Notes: a model not told the origin generated them from the sequence alone. A stretch of DNA of 64,000 bases from Streptomyces avidinii (GCF_014650695.1 NZ_BMVL01000001.1:393563-457562); one strand, 5' to 3'; shown: positions 42,214 to 51,758, counted from the stretch's first letter. A program made the numbers and translations.

Positions 42214-44346
42214 TCAGTCCCTCGGGAGGCCGAGAATCCGCTCGGCGACGACGTTGAGCTGGACCTGTGTGGTGCCACCGGCGATCGTCAGGCAGCGGGA
42301 CATGAGCATCCCGTGCACCGCCCGCTCCCCTGCCCCCTCCCGCACCGCGCCCGCCGGTCCCAGCAGTTCGAGCGCGAGCTCGGCGGTCCGCTGCTGGTGC
42401 GGGGTCTGGACGAGCTTGCGTACGGAGGCGCCCGCGCCCGGCTCCAGCCCCGACACCTGCTGGAGCGTGGTGCGCAGCCCGATGCAGGCGAGGGCGTGCG
42501 CCTCGGCGGCCAGGGCGCCGATCCGTCTGCGGTACGTGCCGTCGAGCTCGGCGGCGTGCGCGAGGAGCGCCTCCAGGCCGGTGTCGAAGGTCATCTGGTC
42601 GGCCATGTGGACGCGTTCGTTGCCGAGGGTGTTGCGGGCCACCTTCCAGCCGCCGTCCACGGCGCCGACCAGCGCGTCCGCCGGGAGGGCCACGTCGTCG
42701 AAGTACACCTCGTTGAAGAGGGCCTCGCCGGTGATCTCCTTCAGCGGCCGGACGTCGATGCCGGGGGTGTTCCTCATCTCGACGACGAAGTAGCCGAGCC
42801 CCTTGTGCTTGGGCACGTCCGGGTCGGTGCGGGCGAGCAGGATCCCGTAGTCGGCGCTGTGCGCGGAACTCGTCCACACCTTCTGTCCGTTGACCCTCCA
42901 GGAGCCGTCCTCCCGCCGCTCCGCGCGGGTCCGCAGCGAGGCCAGGTCGGAGCCCGCGCCGGGCTCCGAGAAGAGCTGGCACCAGGTGATGTCCCCGCGC
43001 AGGGTCGCCGGCACGTAGGCCTCCCGCTGCGCCTGCGTCCCGTAGGCGATCAGCGAGGGCACCACCCAGGTGGCGATCCCCAGGTCGGCGACCTTCACCC
43101 CGGCCGCGGCCAGCTCCTGCTGGACGACGAGCTGCTCGACGGGCCCCGCGCCGAGCCCGTACGGGGGCGGCAGGTAGGGGGCTGCGTAGCCGGTGGGAGC
43201 CAGGATCCGGCGGGCGGCCGCCGGGTCGAGCCCGCGCGCGTCCGCGACGGCGGTACGGGCCTTCGCGCGGTACGCCTCGGCCTGCGCCGGGAGTTCCAGG
43301 CGCAGCTCGCGCCGCGCACCGCCCGCCGCGCAGCGCACGGCCCGGACCCGGTGCCCGTCGCCGGGCCCCAGCAGCTGGCGGGCGACGAGCGCCCGCCGCA
43401 GGTAGATGTGGGCGTCGTGCTCCCAGGTGAAGCCGATGCCGCCGAGGATCTGGATGCAGTCCTTGGCGCAGGAGTAGGCGGCGTCCAGGGCGGTCCCGGC
43501 GGCGAGGGCGGCGACCAGCGAGCGCACCTCGGCCGGTTCGTCCATGGCCTGTGCGGCGTCCCAGGCCAGCGCCCGGGCCTGTTCCAGCCGGACCAGCATG
43601 TCGGCGCACAGGTGCTTGACGCCCTGGAACTGCCCGACGGGCCGACCGAACTGCTCGCGCACCTTCGCGTACGAGGCGGCCGTGTGCAGGGCCCAGGCCG
43701 CGGTGCCGCAGGCGTCGGCGGCGAACAGCGTGCAGGCCAGGTCCCGGACCAGCGCCGCGTCCAGCTCCAGCAGCCGGTCGGGGGCGGTGGCGACCCCGCG
43801 CGCCCGCACCTCGGCGGTGGGGCGCGTCGGGTCGGCGCTCTCGTGCGTACGGATGTCCAGCGCGCCGGCGTCCACGGCGAACCAGCAGGTGCCGTGCGCG
43901 GCCTCGGCGGCGAGCAGCACCAGGTCGGCCTCGCCCGCGCCGAGCACCGGCGGGGCGATCCCGTCGAGCAGGTACCCGCCGCCCTCGACGGCCACGGCGG
44001 TCAGCGACCCGGGCCCGAGCGCGACCGCCCCGACCCGGCCGGAGAGGGGCTCGGCCCCGGCCCGCTCCAGCAGTACGGAGGCCAGCGCGCTCGGCAGGTA
44101 CGCCCCGGGCAGCGCGGCCCGGGCCGTCTCCTCGACGACGACGGCCAGGTCGAGCAGGGTCCCGCCGTCCAGGTGCGGCTCCAGCAGCCCCTGCTCGATC
44201 ATGGCGTCCCAGTAGGCGGGCCGCACACCGGTCTGCGGCGGGGTGTCGAGCAGCTTGCGGACCTCCTCGGGAGGCACGGCCCGCGCGACCCAGCCGCGCA
44301 CCGCCTCGGCCAACTCCCGCTGCTCCTGCGTGATTCCGATGCCCAT
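42214..44346 (-). CDS. Fused double acyl-CoA dehydrogenase
   Basis: A 710-residue polypeptide with two acyl-CoA dehydrogenase units in tandem. The N-terminal unit (about 1-335) has EQFGRPVGQFQGVKHLCADMLVRLEQARALA and CAKDCIQILGGIGFTWEHDAHIYLRR, the C-terminal signature. The second unit (about 340-710) has WCQLFSEPGAGSDLASLRT and WRVNGQKVWTSSAH, the flavin and substrate loop, and ends with a second helical bundle. Steroid acyl-CoA dehydrogenases of mycobacteria form alpha2beta2 complexes from two genes, so this is a natural fusion of such a pair. It heads the operon with thiolase. Its promoter has KstR-like and TGAC-N5-GTCA boxes. Confidence 0.9.
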   Translation of the reverse strand: MGIGITQEQRELAEAVRGWVARAVPPEEVRKLLDTPPQTGVRPAYWDAMIEQGLLEPHLDGGTLLDLAVVVEETARAALPGAYLPSALASVLLERAGAEPLSGRVGAVALGPGSLTAVAVEGGGYLLDGIAPPVLGAGEADLVLLAAEAAHGTCWFAVDAGALDIRTHESADPTRPTAEVRARGVATAPDRLLELDAALVRDLACTLFAADACGTAAWALHTAASYAKVREQFGRPVGQFQGVKHLCADMLVRLEQARALAWDAAQAMDEPAEVRSLVAALAAGTALDAAYSCAKDCIQILGGIGFTWEHDAHIYLRRALVARQLLGPGDGHRVRAVRCAAGGARRELRLELPAQAEAYRAKARTAVADARGLDPAAARRILAPTGYAAPYLPPPYGLGAGPVEQLVVQQELAAAGVKVADLGIATWVVPSLIAYGTQAQREAYVPATLRGDITWCQLFSEPGAGSDLASLRTRAERREDGSWRVNGQKVWTSSAHSADYGILLARTDPDVPKHKGLGYFVVEMRNTPGIDVRPLKEITGEALFNEVYFDDVALPADALVGAVDGGWKVARNTLGNERVHMADQMTFDTGLEALLAHAAELDGTYRRRIGALAAEAHALACIGLRTTLQQVSGLEPGAGASVRKLVQTPHQQRTAELALELLGPAGAVREGAGERAVHGMLMSRCLTIAGGTTQVQLNVVAERILGLPRD

Positions 44347-44357
44347 GCGCGGCAGAC

Positions 44358-44371
44358 TAGAACACGTTCCA
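44358..44371. promoter_or_regulatory. KstR-type operator before the acyl-CoA dehydrogenase operon
   Basis: TAGAACACGTTCCA matches TNNAACNNGTTNNA at all fixed positions. It lies 12 bp upstream of the ATG at 44346, so binding would block transcription. Confidence 0.8.
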
Positions 44372-44374
44372 ATC

Positions 44375-44387
44375 TGACGGAAGGTCA
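44375..44387. promoter_or_regulatory. TGAC-N5-GTCA palindrome, copy 2
   Basis: TGACGGAAGGTCA, extended to TCTGAC-N5-GTCAGA, lies 3 bp from the KstR-like box. Same spacing as the sites at 38717 and 51746. Confidence 0.65.
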
Positions 44388-44413
44388 GATGAGTGCTCGG
44401 ATCGACTTGTGGG

Positions 44414-45247
44414 TCAGCGCAGGCCGGTGAAGAGATCGTTCTCGGGCACGGCCGCGCCGGTGGCGTCCTGGACGCGTACGAAGGTCTCCATGCCCATCAA
44501 CTCGCCGAACCTCTCCTTGCCCATCCTGAGGAAGAAGATGTTCTCGCCCTGGCTGGCGTGCGCGGCCAGCGCGTCGAACTTCTGGCCGCTGAACGCGGTG
44601 GTGTCCACCCACGTGGTGATCTCGTCGTCGGGGAGGCCGATCTCGGCCATCGCGGCGGTCTCGGCGGGATCCGGCTCCGGCATGTCCTCATGGAACTCGC
44701 GCATGATCTCCCCGAACCGCTGCATCCCCGAGCGGGGCATCGTCGTCCAGTACACCTTCGGTGTCAGCTCGGTCATCTCCAGCGCCGCCATCGTGATGCG
44801 GTGGGCCTGGATGTGGTCGGGGTGGCCGTAGAAGCCGTTCTCGTCATAGGTGACGACCACATCGGGCCGGTAGTGCCGCATGAGTTCCGCGAGTCGGGCG
44901 GCGCCCTCCTCCACGGGGGTCTTCCAGAACGATCCGGGGGCGTCGTTGCTGGACCAGCCCATCATCCCGGAGTCGGCATAGTCCAGCATCTCCAGATCGC
45001 TGATCTTCAGGACCTCGCAGCTCGCCTCCAGTTCCTGTCGGCGCAACGAGGCGACGGCCGCCGGATCGTGCCCGGGATCACCCGGCTTGACACCCCCCGG
45101 CCCGTCACCGCAACCGCCGTCGGTACACGTCACGAGCACCGTGCGGATGCCCTCTGCCGCGTACCGCGCGAGGACCCCTCCGGTCCCGGTGGCCTCGTCG
45201 TCGGGGTGGGCGTGCACTGCCATGAGCGTCAAGGGCCGGTCGGTCAT
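44414..45247 (-). CDS. PIG-L family zinc deacetylase (mycothiol conjugate amidase-like)
   Basis: A 277-residue LmbE/PIG-L enzyme. The zinc site AHPDDE is at residues 13-18, with the third His in YGHPDHIQAH near 146-150. CGDGPGGVKPGDPGHDPAAVASLRRQEL follows the pattern of MshB/Mca proteins, which deacetylate or cleave mycothiol conjugates. The length is close to Mca (about 290). ATG 45247 follows AGGAGG by 9 bases. The gene ends about 70 bp before the acyl-CoA dehydrogenase gene on the same strand; the boxes there are likely to act on that gene only. Confidence 0.9.
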   Translation of the reverse strand: MTDRPLTLMAVHAHPDDEATGTGGVLARYAAEGIRTVLVTCTDGGCGDGPGGVKPGDPGHDPAAVASLRRQELEASCEVLKISDLEMLDYADSGMMGWSSNDAPGSFWKTPVEEGAARLAELMRHYRPDVVVTYDENGFYGHPDHIQAHRITMAALEMTELTPKVYWTTMPRSGMQRFGEIMREFHEDMPEPDPAETAAMAEIGLPDDEITTWVDTTAFSGQKFDALAAHASQGENIFFLRMGKERFGELMGMETFVRVQDATGAAVPENDLFTGLR

Positions 45248-45389
45248 GAAGGAGTCCTCCTGAAGAGACATGTGCGGGTCCGGCCTGCACGGACCCCCGG
45301 TCGGTACAACGCTGCTGGCCGGACCGCCTGTTCCCGGCGCGACGACACGGCCCGCCGGGGCCGGCCTCCAGGCGGATAGCGTGCGGGGC

Positions 45390-45980
45390 ATGGCAATGAC
45401 AACGAAGCGGCGGGTCCTGTACCGGCAGGGCAGCGGGTTCTGGCGGATGACGGCGAAGTGGGCCCTGGTCTTCGGGGCCCTGTACCTGCTGGACGGCGGC
45501 CTGATCCGATCGTGGGGCGACGCCGTGACCTGGCCGATGATCGGGATCCTGCTGTGGGCGCCGTTCGGGATAGGCGTCGTCTGGTACCCGAAGAAGGACC
45601 AGCAGCTCACGCTCACGACGCGTGAACTGCGCGTGCGGCGCAAGCGGCTGCCCATGGAGAAGGTGAACCTGCTGCACGTGGCACGGCTGTGGCTGGACGG
45701 GTACTCGACCGCGGACGAGCGGCCGGTGTCGGAGTGGCCGCGGGCCGTCCGGGTGCTGTGGGTGCCGCTTTCGGACGGCCGGGCGTTCGGCGTGGAGATC
45801 CGCGACCCGGCCGCGTTCGCCAAGGTTTTCGGCGCCTTCGCGGTAGGGGCGTGCGGCGGGCCGGACATCGTCCGCGCGAGGGCCTCGGCGGAGACCTACC
45901 CGGATCCGCGCCCCATGCGGGCCCGCTCCGCCGGCGGCGACGGCGGAGCCTGGACAGACGTCCTGGACATCTTCGACTGA
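45390..45980 (+). CDS. Membrane protein with PH-like cytoplasmic part, 196 aa
   Basis: Two hydrophobic helices (about 21-39 and 45-65) are followed by a beta-rich segment (QQLTLTTRELRVRRKRLPM, EKVNLLHVARLWLDG, LWVPLSDGRAFGVEIRDPAAF) that resembles bacterial PH domains of unknown function. The ATG at 45390 is chosen; another ATG lies two codons in. It is divergent from the PIG-L gene and convergent with the kinase gene. The function is unknown. Confidence 0.75.
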   Translation: MAMTTKRRVLYRQGSGFWRMTAKWALVFGALYLLDGGLIRSWGDAVTWPMIGILLWAPFGIGVVWYPKKDQQLTLTTRELRVRRKRLPMEKVNLLHVARLWLDGYSTADERPVSEWPRAVRVLWVPLSDGRAFGVEIRDPAAFAKVFGAFAVGACGGPDIVRARASAETYPDPRPMRARSAGGDGGAWTDVLDIFD

Positions 45981-46008
45981 GAGCCGGAAACGCCGCCGAC
46001 GCCGCAGT

Positions 46009-47646
46009 TCAGGAGCCGGGCACCGCCGCGAGCGCCGCCTTGGCGACCTCCTTGGCCTTGGCCTCGCAGCCTCCGGGGCGGTACAGGCCGACCCATACGA
46101 CGAGGTTGCCCTGCCGGACGGAGAGCGCGCAGGTCCACTCGGAGTCGGCGGAGTCCCAGTACGCCCCGTCGCCGAACCCGAGGCCGTTCGCCCGCCGGCC
46201 CCCGGCTGCATCCGCCGCGAAACCGGTCTGCTGGAGCTTCGCGTTGGCGACGTCGTCGCCGCCCCGCTTGACGTCCCAGCGGACCAGGGCGGTCCGCCGC
46301 TCGGTCGGCTCGACCGAGTACCAGGAGCACATCGTGTGGGCCTGGTTGGCGCCCCCGCTGTGGAAGTCGTCCTTCGGCTCCCGCCCGGTCAGCGGAAAGT
46401 TCCGCGAGACCTCCCGGCAGACCGGTACGTCGGCGTACGCGGTGGGATAGTCGCTCACGTCCCGGTCCAGGACGTACGCACCCACGCCGACGCCCGTCGC
46501 GACGAGTACCCCGGCGGCCAGCAGGGCCACGGTGCGCTGCCGGATCCGCGGGACCGGTCCCGGCGGGACGGTCGGCCGGGGCGGGACGACGGGCGGGTCG
46601 CTCTTCGTGGCCCCGTCCGCGCGCTCCACCACCGCGTCCACGGGCCCGGGATCCGCAACGGCCGCGGGCTCCAGCTCGGGCTCCGGATCCGGATCCGGAT
46701 CCGGATCCGGATCCGGTGGTGCCACAATCGTGTCGGCCACCGGCTCTCCGCCCGAGAACAACCGGTCGATGTCCGCCCGTTGCGCGGCCAGCATCCGGTA
46801 CACGGCGGGCGGCCACTGCCGACCGGCCGGAGCGACCGGCCCGAGGAGTTCGAGCAGCTGCGCCGGGGTCGGCCGGGCGGCCGGGTCCTTGGCCAGGCAC
46901 CGCTCCACGATCCCGCGCAGCCCGGCGGGCAGCGCGCTCAGGTCGGGTTCGGAGTGCACCACGTCGTAGAGCGTCTGGAGGGTCGAGGTCCCGGCGAAGG
47001 GGCTGTTGCCCGTCACCGCCATGACCAGCATCGAACCGAGCGAGAACACATCGCTCGCCGGCGTCAGCGGCTTGCTCTCGGCCTGCTCGGGCGACATGAA
47101 CGCGGGCGAGCCGATCACCCACCCGGTGCGCGTCAGCCCGGTGTCGCCGTCGGACTCGCCCTCGGTCGCCCGGGCGATCCCGAGGTCGATGACGCGCACC
47201 CCGTCCTCGGTGAGGAGCACGTTGTCGGGCTTGAGGTCCCGGTGGATCAGCCCGGCCCGGTGGATCTCCGCGAGCGCCGACGCCAACCCGGCCGCGAGCC
47301 GGTGGACGACGGCCCCGTCCAGCACCCCGTCCTTCTTGACCACGGCGCCCAGCGAGGGCCCGGCCACGAACACCGAGGCGAGCCACGGCGTCGGCGCGTC
47401 CGGGTCGGCGTCCATCACGGCCGCCGTATAGGCACCGGAGACCTTGCGCGAGGCGGCCACCTCACGGCGGAACCGGGCCCGGAAGCCCTCGTCGTCGGCG
47501 AAGTGCGCGAGCACCTGCTTGACGGCGACGAGCCGCCCGTCGGGCCCGGCGCACAGCAATACCCGCCCCATCCCGCCCTGGCCGAGCACACCGGCCACCT
47601 TGAACGGCCCCACATGCGTCGGACCGGCCGGCCCCACGTGCTCCAT
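46009..47646 (-). CDS. Membrane-anchored serine/threonine protein kinase
   Basis: A 545-residue PknB-type kinase. The Gly-rich loop is GVLGQGGMGRVL near 19-30, the ATP lysine lies in VAVKQVL, the catalytic loop is HRDLKPDNVLL, and the DFG motif is DLG (IDLGIARA), frequent in this clade. A Pro/Asp-rich linker with (DP)n repeats, encoded by GGATCC hexamers at 46685-46714, leads to a membrane helix (TVALLAAGVLVATGVGVGAYV) and an extracellular domain of about 150 residues with several Cys and the segment VPVCREVSRNFPLTGREPKDD. The extracellular part probably senses a wall or secreted ligand. The ATG at 47646 gives a short leader before the kinase core. Confidence 0.93.
   Translation of the reverse strand: MEHVGPAGPTHVGPFKVAGVLGQGGMGRVLLCAGPDGRLVAVKQVLAHFADDEGFRARFRREVAASRKVSGAYTAAVMDADPDAPTPWLASVFVAGPSLGAVVKKDGVLDGAVVHRLAAGLASALAEIHRAGLIHRDLKPDNVLLTEDGVRVIDLGIARATEGESDGDTGLTRTGWVIGSPAFMSPEQAESKPLTPASDVFSLGSMLVMAVTGNSPFAGTSTLQTLYDVVHSEPDLSALPAGLRGIVERCLAKDPAARPTPAQLLELLGPVAPAGRQWPPAVYRMLAAQRADIDRLFSGGEPVADTIVAPPDPDPDPDPDPEPELEPAAVADPGPVDAVVERADGATKSDPPVVPPRPTVPPGPVPRIRQRTVALLAAGVLVATGVGVGAYVLDRDVSDYPTAYADVPVCREVSRNFPLTGREPKDDFHSGGANQAHTMCSWYSVEPTERRTALVRWDVKRGGDDVANAKLQQTGFAADAAGGRRANGLGFGDGAYWDSADSEWTCALSVRQGNLVVWVGLYRPGGCEAKAKEVAKAALAAVPGS
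46685..46714. repeat. Five tandem GGATCC hexamers inside the kinase gene
   Basis: Perfect GGATCC units in frame, each coding for Asp-Pro. Copy-number change would alter the linker length without breaking the gene. Confidence 0.9.
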
Positions 47647-47682
47647 GTCCCCCCGACTCCCTCCCCCTCGGCAGGGAGCGGA

Positions 47683-47949
47683 TCATACCGAGACGGACCT
47701 CACGAAGGCCTCGAACGCCGCGGGCCGGACGGTGAAAACAGGACCCTCGGGGTCCTTGGAGTCCCGCACGGCGACGAGACACGGCTGAGCGGCGACCTCG
47801 ACACAATCACCGCCGGTGTCCCCGCTGTACGAGGACTTGAGCCAGCCGGTGTCACCGAGGGGGGCGCACTCGACGCACTGGCCGCCGGTATCAGAGCTGT
47901 ACGAGGACTTACGCCATCGTGCGCCCGTCAGGTTCTGGATGATCTCCAT
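47683..47949 (-). CDS. DUF397-domain protein with internal duplication, 88 aa
   Basis: A small protein of the DUF397 family common in Streptomyces next to XRE regulators. The family block occurs twice (RWRKSSYSSDTGGQCVECAP and WLKSSYSGDTGGDCVEVA), then VAVRDSKDPEGPVFTVRPAAFEAFV, the C-terminal half. The ATG at 47949 follows GGAGG by 6 bases and overlaps the end of the XRE gene by 41 nt, so the two are coupled. The family is thought to be partner or target of the regulator in development; no mechanism is shown. Confidence 0.9.
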   Translation of the reverse strand: MEIIQNLTGARWRKSSYSSDTGGQCVECAPLGDTGWLKSSYSGDTGGDCVEVAAQPCLVAVRDSKDPEGPVFTVRPAAFEAFVRSVSV

Positions 47950-48757
47950 AGCGTTCCTCCATTACTCGGGCGATCCGGACCGCCGATTCCTCTACGGAGA
48001 GCGCGGCAGCCTGCAAGTGATCGTAACGGAGCGAACCTTCCCTGAGAGCCTGAGGATTGGCCGTCATATAGCCCTGCACGAAGTCCTCGGTATAGACGAT
48101 GTCCGGGTCGCCGTCGAACCGCATCAGACTGAACGAACCCGGCTGCCCAGCATGGGCACCCGCCTCGAATGGCAGGATCTGCACCTGCACCCACTGCCGC
48201 CTCTGCTGGGCCAACAAGTGAGCAAGTTGATTCCGCATGACCTCCCGGCCGCCGATCTCTTGGTGCAGCACGGCCTCGCTCATCACCACCCACATCAGCG
48301 GCGGAATCTCGCGGTCGAGTACTCGCTGGCGCTCCATCCGGGCGCCCACTTTCACATCAAGGTCGCCCTCACTCCACACCCCCAGCACCGCACGGGCGTA
48401 TGCCTCCGTCTGCAGCAGTCCATCCACCAATTGCGCCTGATAGGTGGAGAGGTAGGTGGCCCGAGCCTCCATCTCCGCGTACGCCTGGAACCACGTCGGG
48501 AGCACGCTCCGCAACACCAGCCCCACCAGTCGCGAGAACACCCCGCCGGTGCCCAGCGCCGCGTCCACGCGCTCCGAGAAGTCCCGGGTCGGCACGCGCT
48601 TCGTCGTCTCGATCTGGCCGATCAGGGAGCCCGTACAGAAGATGATCTCGCCCAGCTGCGCCTGCTTCAGCCCGGCCTGCTCCCTCAGCCGCCGCAGTTC
48701 GTAGCCGTAGTAGTCCAACGGCGAGGCGCTGGGATCGAGCTCGCGGATCTTGACCAT
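47909..48757 (-). CDS. XRE-family regulator with DUF5753 domain
   Basis: A 282-residue regulator. The N-terminal helix-turn-helix (about 14-70, YGYELRRLREQAGLKQAQLG, then GSLIGQIETTKRVPT) is followed by the DUF5753 domain (about 95-270, starting AYAEMEARATYLSTYQAQLVDGLLQTEAYARAV). The DUF397 gene overlaps its 3' end. Such pairs are abundant in Streptomyces and some affect sporulation and antibiotic production. The ATG at 48757 is the only suitable start. Confidence 0.92.
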   Translation of the reverse strand: MVKIRELDPSASPLDYYGYELRRLREQAGLKQAQLGEIIFCTGSLIGQIETTKRVPTRDFSERVDAALGTGGVFSRLVGLVLRSVLPTWFQAYAEMEARATYLSTYQAQLVDGLLQTEAYARAVLGVWSEGDLDVKVGARMERQRVLDREIPPLMWVVMSEAVLHQEIGGREVMRNQLAHLLAQQRRQWVQVQILPFEAGAHAGQPGSFSLMRFDGDPDIVYTEDFVQGYMTANPQALREGSLRYDHLQAAALSVEESAVRIARVMEERYGDHPEPDGRTMA

Positions 48758-48822
48758 GAGGCGGTCACCCCCAAGTTCACGCTGTGCGTTCGGCGTTCGT
48801 TTCGCCCTGTCGCCGAGCGTAA

Positions 48823-49605
<783 letters not shown>

Positions 49606-49694
49606 GCCGACAAGCGGCAGACCGACAATCACACCACGCCCTCGGATGGCTCAGGGTCCGGCCGGGCGACCGCTCGGCGGTCTAGCATCGCCGC

Positions 49695-50693
49695 GTGCGC
49701 AATGACGACAGCCCCCCGCCCCCCGAGTCCGGCTCCTCCGTGAACCCGGACCGGCCCTGGTTCACCCGACGCTCGACGCTCGTCGTCGGGGTGGCCGCGC
49801 TCGCGCCGGCCGCTCTGGCGGGCTGGGTCCTGACCCAGGCGTTCGCCGGGTCGGGGTCGGACGGGGTCCGCTCGGCGCCGCAGCCCGCCTCCCACTCGGC
49901 CCTGTCACCGGGCCAGCGGGACGCGAAGCCCGGCTCCACCCCGAGCGAGAGCGCGAGTACGAGCCCCAGTGCGAGCACGAGCAGCCCGGCCGCCGCGCCC
50001 GCGCCCGCACCCGCCAAGGGCCCGCTCACCGGCAAAACCGTGGTCGTCGACCCCGGCCACAACGTCGGCAACTTCAACCACACCGACGAGATCGACCAGC
50101 AGGTCGACATCGGCACGGCCCGCAAGGAGTGCGACACCACCGGCACCACCACCAACGCCGGCTACAAGGAGGCGGACTTCACCCTCGACGTCTCCCGGCG
50201 CCTGCGGACCGCGCTGGAGGCCCAGGGAGCCAAGGTGGTCCTCACGCACCAGGCCGACCGTCCCTGGGGCCCCTGCATCACCGAGCGCGCCCGCATCGGC
50301 AACGAGGCGAAGGCCGACGCCGTCGTCTCCGTCCACGCCGACGGGGTCTCGGCGGGCAACCGCGGCTTCCACGTCATTCTTCCGGCCAAGGTCAAGGGCG
50401 GTGCCGCCGATACCGCGAAGATCGTCGCGCCGTCCCGGGAACTCGGCGAGCGGATCGCCGGGAACTTCGCCCGGACCACCGGTTCCGCCCCCGCCAACTA
50501 CCTTGGCAGCGGCACCGGCTTGGTGGTCCGCGACGACCTCGGCGGACTGAACCTGTCAACTCAGCCCAAGGTGTTCATCGAATGCGGCAACATGCGTGAC
50601 GCCAAGGACGCGGCGCAACTGACGAGTCCGGAGTGGCGGCAGAAGGCGGCCCAGGGCATCGCTGACGGCATCGTCGGCTTCCTCGGCGGGTAG
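49695..50693 (+). CDS. N-acetylmuramoyl-L-alanine amidase (Amidase_3)
   Basis: A 332-residue secreted cell-wall hydrolase that cleaves the amide bond between MurNAc and the stem peptide. It has a short cytoplasmic leader, a membrane or signal helix (about 27-48) and a Ser/Pro-rich linker (to about 110). The zinc site is visible as DPGHN near 115-119, GYKEADF near 156-162 and SVHADG near 215-220, with the catalytic Glu in VFIECGNM near 295. The GTG at 49695 starts it. It resembles Streptomyces amidases thought to act in growth or division. Confidence 0.92.
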   Translation: MRNDDSPPPPESGSSVNPDRPWFTRRSTLVVGVAALAPAALAGWVLTQAFAGSGSDGVRSAPQPASHSALSPGQRDAKPGSTPSESASTSPSASTSSPAAAPAPAPAKGPLTGKTVVVDPGHNVGNFNHTDEIDQQVDIGTARKECDTTGTTTNAGYKEADFTLDVSRRLRTALEAQGAKVVLTHQADRPWGPCITERARIGNEAKADAVVSVHADGVSAGNRGFHVILPAKVKGGAADTAKIVAPSRELGERIAGNFARTTGSAPANYLGSGTGLVVRDDLGGLNLSTQPKVFIECGNMRDAKDAAQLTSPEWRQKAAQGIADGIVGFLGG

Positions 50694-50844
50694 CCCTCCT
50701 CGGGGAGCCCGGCGGGACCGCCCGCCGACCCGATCATCTCGGCCGCCGGAAACCTCCGTACGATGGTGCCGCCCGCCCCGCTGCAGGCATGCTCTGCGAC
50801 CGCGGCACCACGAGACGACCGAGACCGAGAAGGACACCTGAGAC

Positions 50845-51678
50845 GTGAACATCCGCTCCCTCACTCGAGGCGACGGCGTGGTGATCGGAGCAGCGGCGCT
50901 GCTGTTCATCGCCTCGTTCCTCGATTTCTATTCCGCGACCAACAGCGACCTGCCGAGCGCGTGGGACACCGACTCCTACCACCTGGTGCTCCCCAGCGTC
51001 TTCCTGATCGGCTTCGTCGCCGCGGGCCTGCTGATCGCGGCCCGCTTCCAGCCGGAGACCCGTAAGGTCCTCGGTCTGCCGCTGTCGGCGTGGGGCACCG
51101 TTCTCGCCGTCTCGGCCGCCTGGTCGGCGCTGTGGTCGCTGATCACCTGCCCGACCCTGCTCGACCTGGGCGCGGGCTCCATCCTCGCCTTCCTCGCCAC
51201 GCTGGTCCTGGCCGGCGTGGCCGTGGCCGGCGCGAAGATCCCGGCGCTGGCCGGGCAGTTGGTGCCGGAGCCGAAGCCCGCCGCCGTCCCGCCGTACGCG
51301 GGCCAGCCGGGCCAGCCGGGCCAGCCGCAGCCGGGCGCCGGGTACGGCTACCCGGGCGCGCAGCAGCAGACCCCGTACGGTTCCACCCCGCAGCCGGTCC
51401 CGCCGTACGGCGGCAGCCCGAACCCGGGCCCCGGTCCGCAGGACTCGCAGCAGACCCCGGCCCCGGCCCCGGCGGCGGACTTCACGCCGTTCTGGTTCGC
51501 GGTGCCGGTGGCCCGTCCGCTCTACGGGGAGGACGGCTCCCCGTCGCCGATCGCCGAGCTCGCGCCCGGCACCTGGTACCTGGCCGTCGAGCAGCGTGGC
51601 GCGGCCACCCTGATCGCCCAGACCCAGGACGGACGCCGCGGCGTCCTGAACGACACCTCGGGCATCCAGCGCGGCTGA
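50845..51678 (+). CDS. Four-helix membrane protein with Pro/Gly/Gln-rich cytoplasmic tail
   Basis: A 277-residue protein. Four hydrophobic helices (about 13-30, 47-67, 78-97 and 108-125) are followed by a low-complexity segment (GQPGQPGQPQPGAGYGYPG and PPYGG repeats, about 150-205) and a C-terminal domain FWFAVPVARPLYGEDGSPSP, ELAPGTWYLAVEQRG. Similar layouts occur in actinobacterial DUF5336-like proteins. The GTG at 50845 starts it. It ends before a strong terminator. No enzyme motif is seen; a cell-envelope role is a guess. Confidence 0.8.
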   Translation: MNIRSLTRGDGVVIGAAALLFIASFLDFYSATNSDLPSAWDTDSYHLVLPSVFLIGFVAAGLLIAARFQPETRKVLGLPLSAWGTVLAVSAAWSALWSLITCPTLLDLGAGSILAFLATLVLAGVAVAGAKIPALAGQLVPEPKPAAVPPYAGQPGQPGQPQPGAGYGYPGAQQQTPYGSTPQPVPPYGGSPNPGPGPQDSQQTPAPAPAADFTPFWFAVPVARPLYGEDGSPSPIAELAPGTWYLAVEQRGAATLIAQTQDGRRGVLNDTSGIQRG

Positions 51679-51698
51679 CCGCGCCCCGGACCCGGCCG

Positions 51699-51730
51699 AC
51701 CGCCCCCCGCCCTTCCGGGCGGGGGGCGGT
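51699..51730 (+). terminator. Strong GC hairpin terminator
   Basis: Perfect 14-bp arms (51699-51712 ACCGCCCCCCGCCC and 51717-51730) with a TTCC loop, 21 bp after the membrane protein stop. It closes the upstream transcript before the oxidoreductase promoter. Confidence 0.9.
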
Positions 51731-51745
51731 TGCCCTACAGTCACC

Positions 51746-51758
51746 TGACGCCTCGTCA
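51746..51758. promoter_or_regulatory. TGAC-N5-GTCA palindrome, copy 3
   Basis: TGACGCCTCGTCA, part of CTGACG-CCT-CGTCAG, lies 19 bp upstream of the oxidoreductase start. Shared with 38717 and 44375. Confidence 0.65.

Noticed and set aside
46685..46714. Repeat array considered as CRISPR or other spaced repeat
   Set aside because: The GGATCC units are contiguous, in frame and inside a kinase gene, with no spacers or cas genes.
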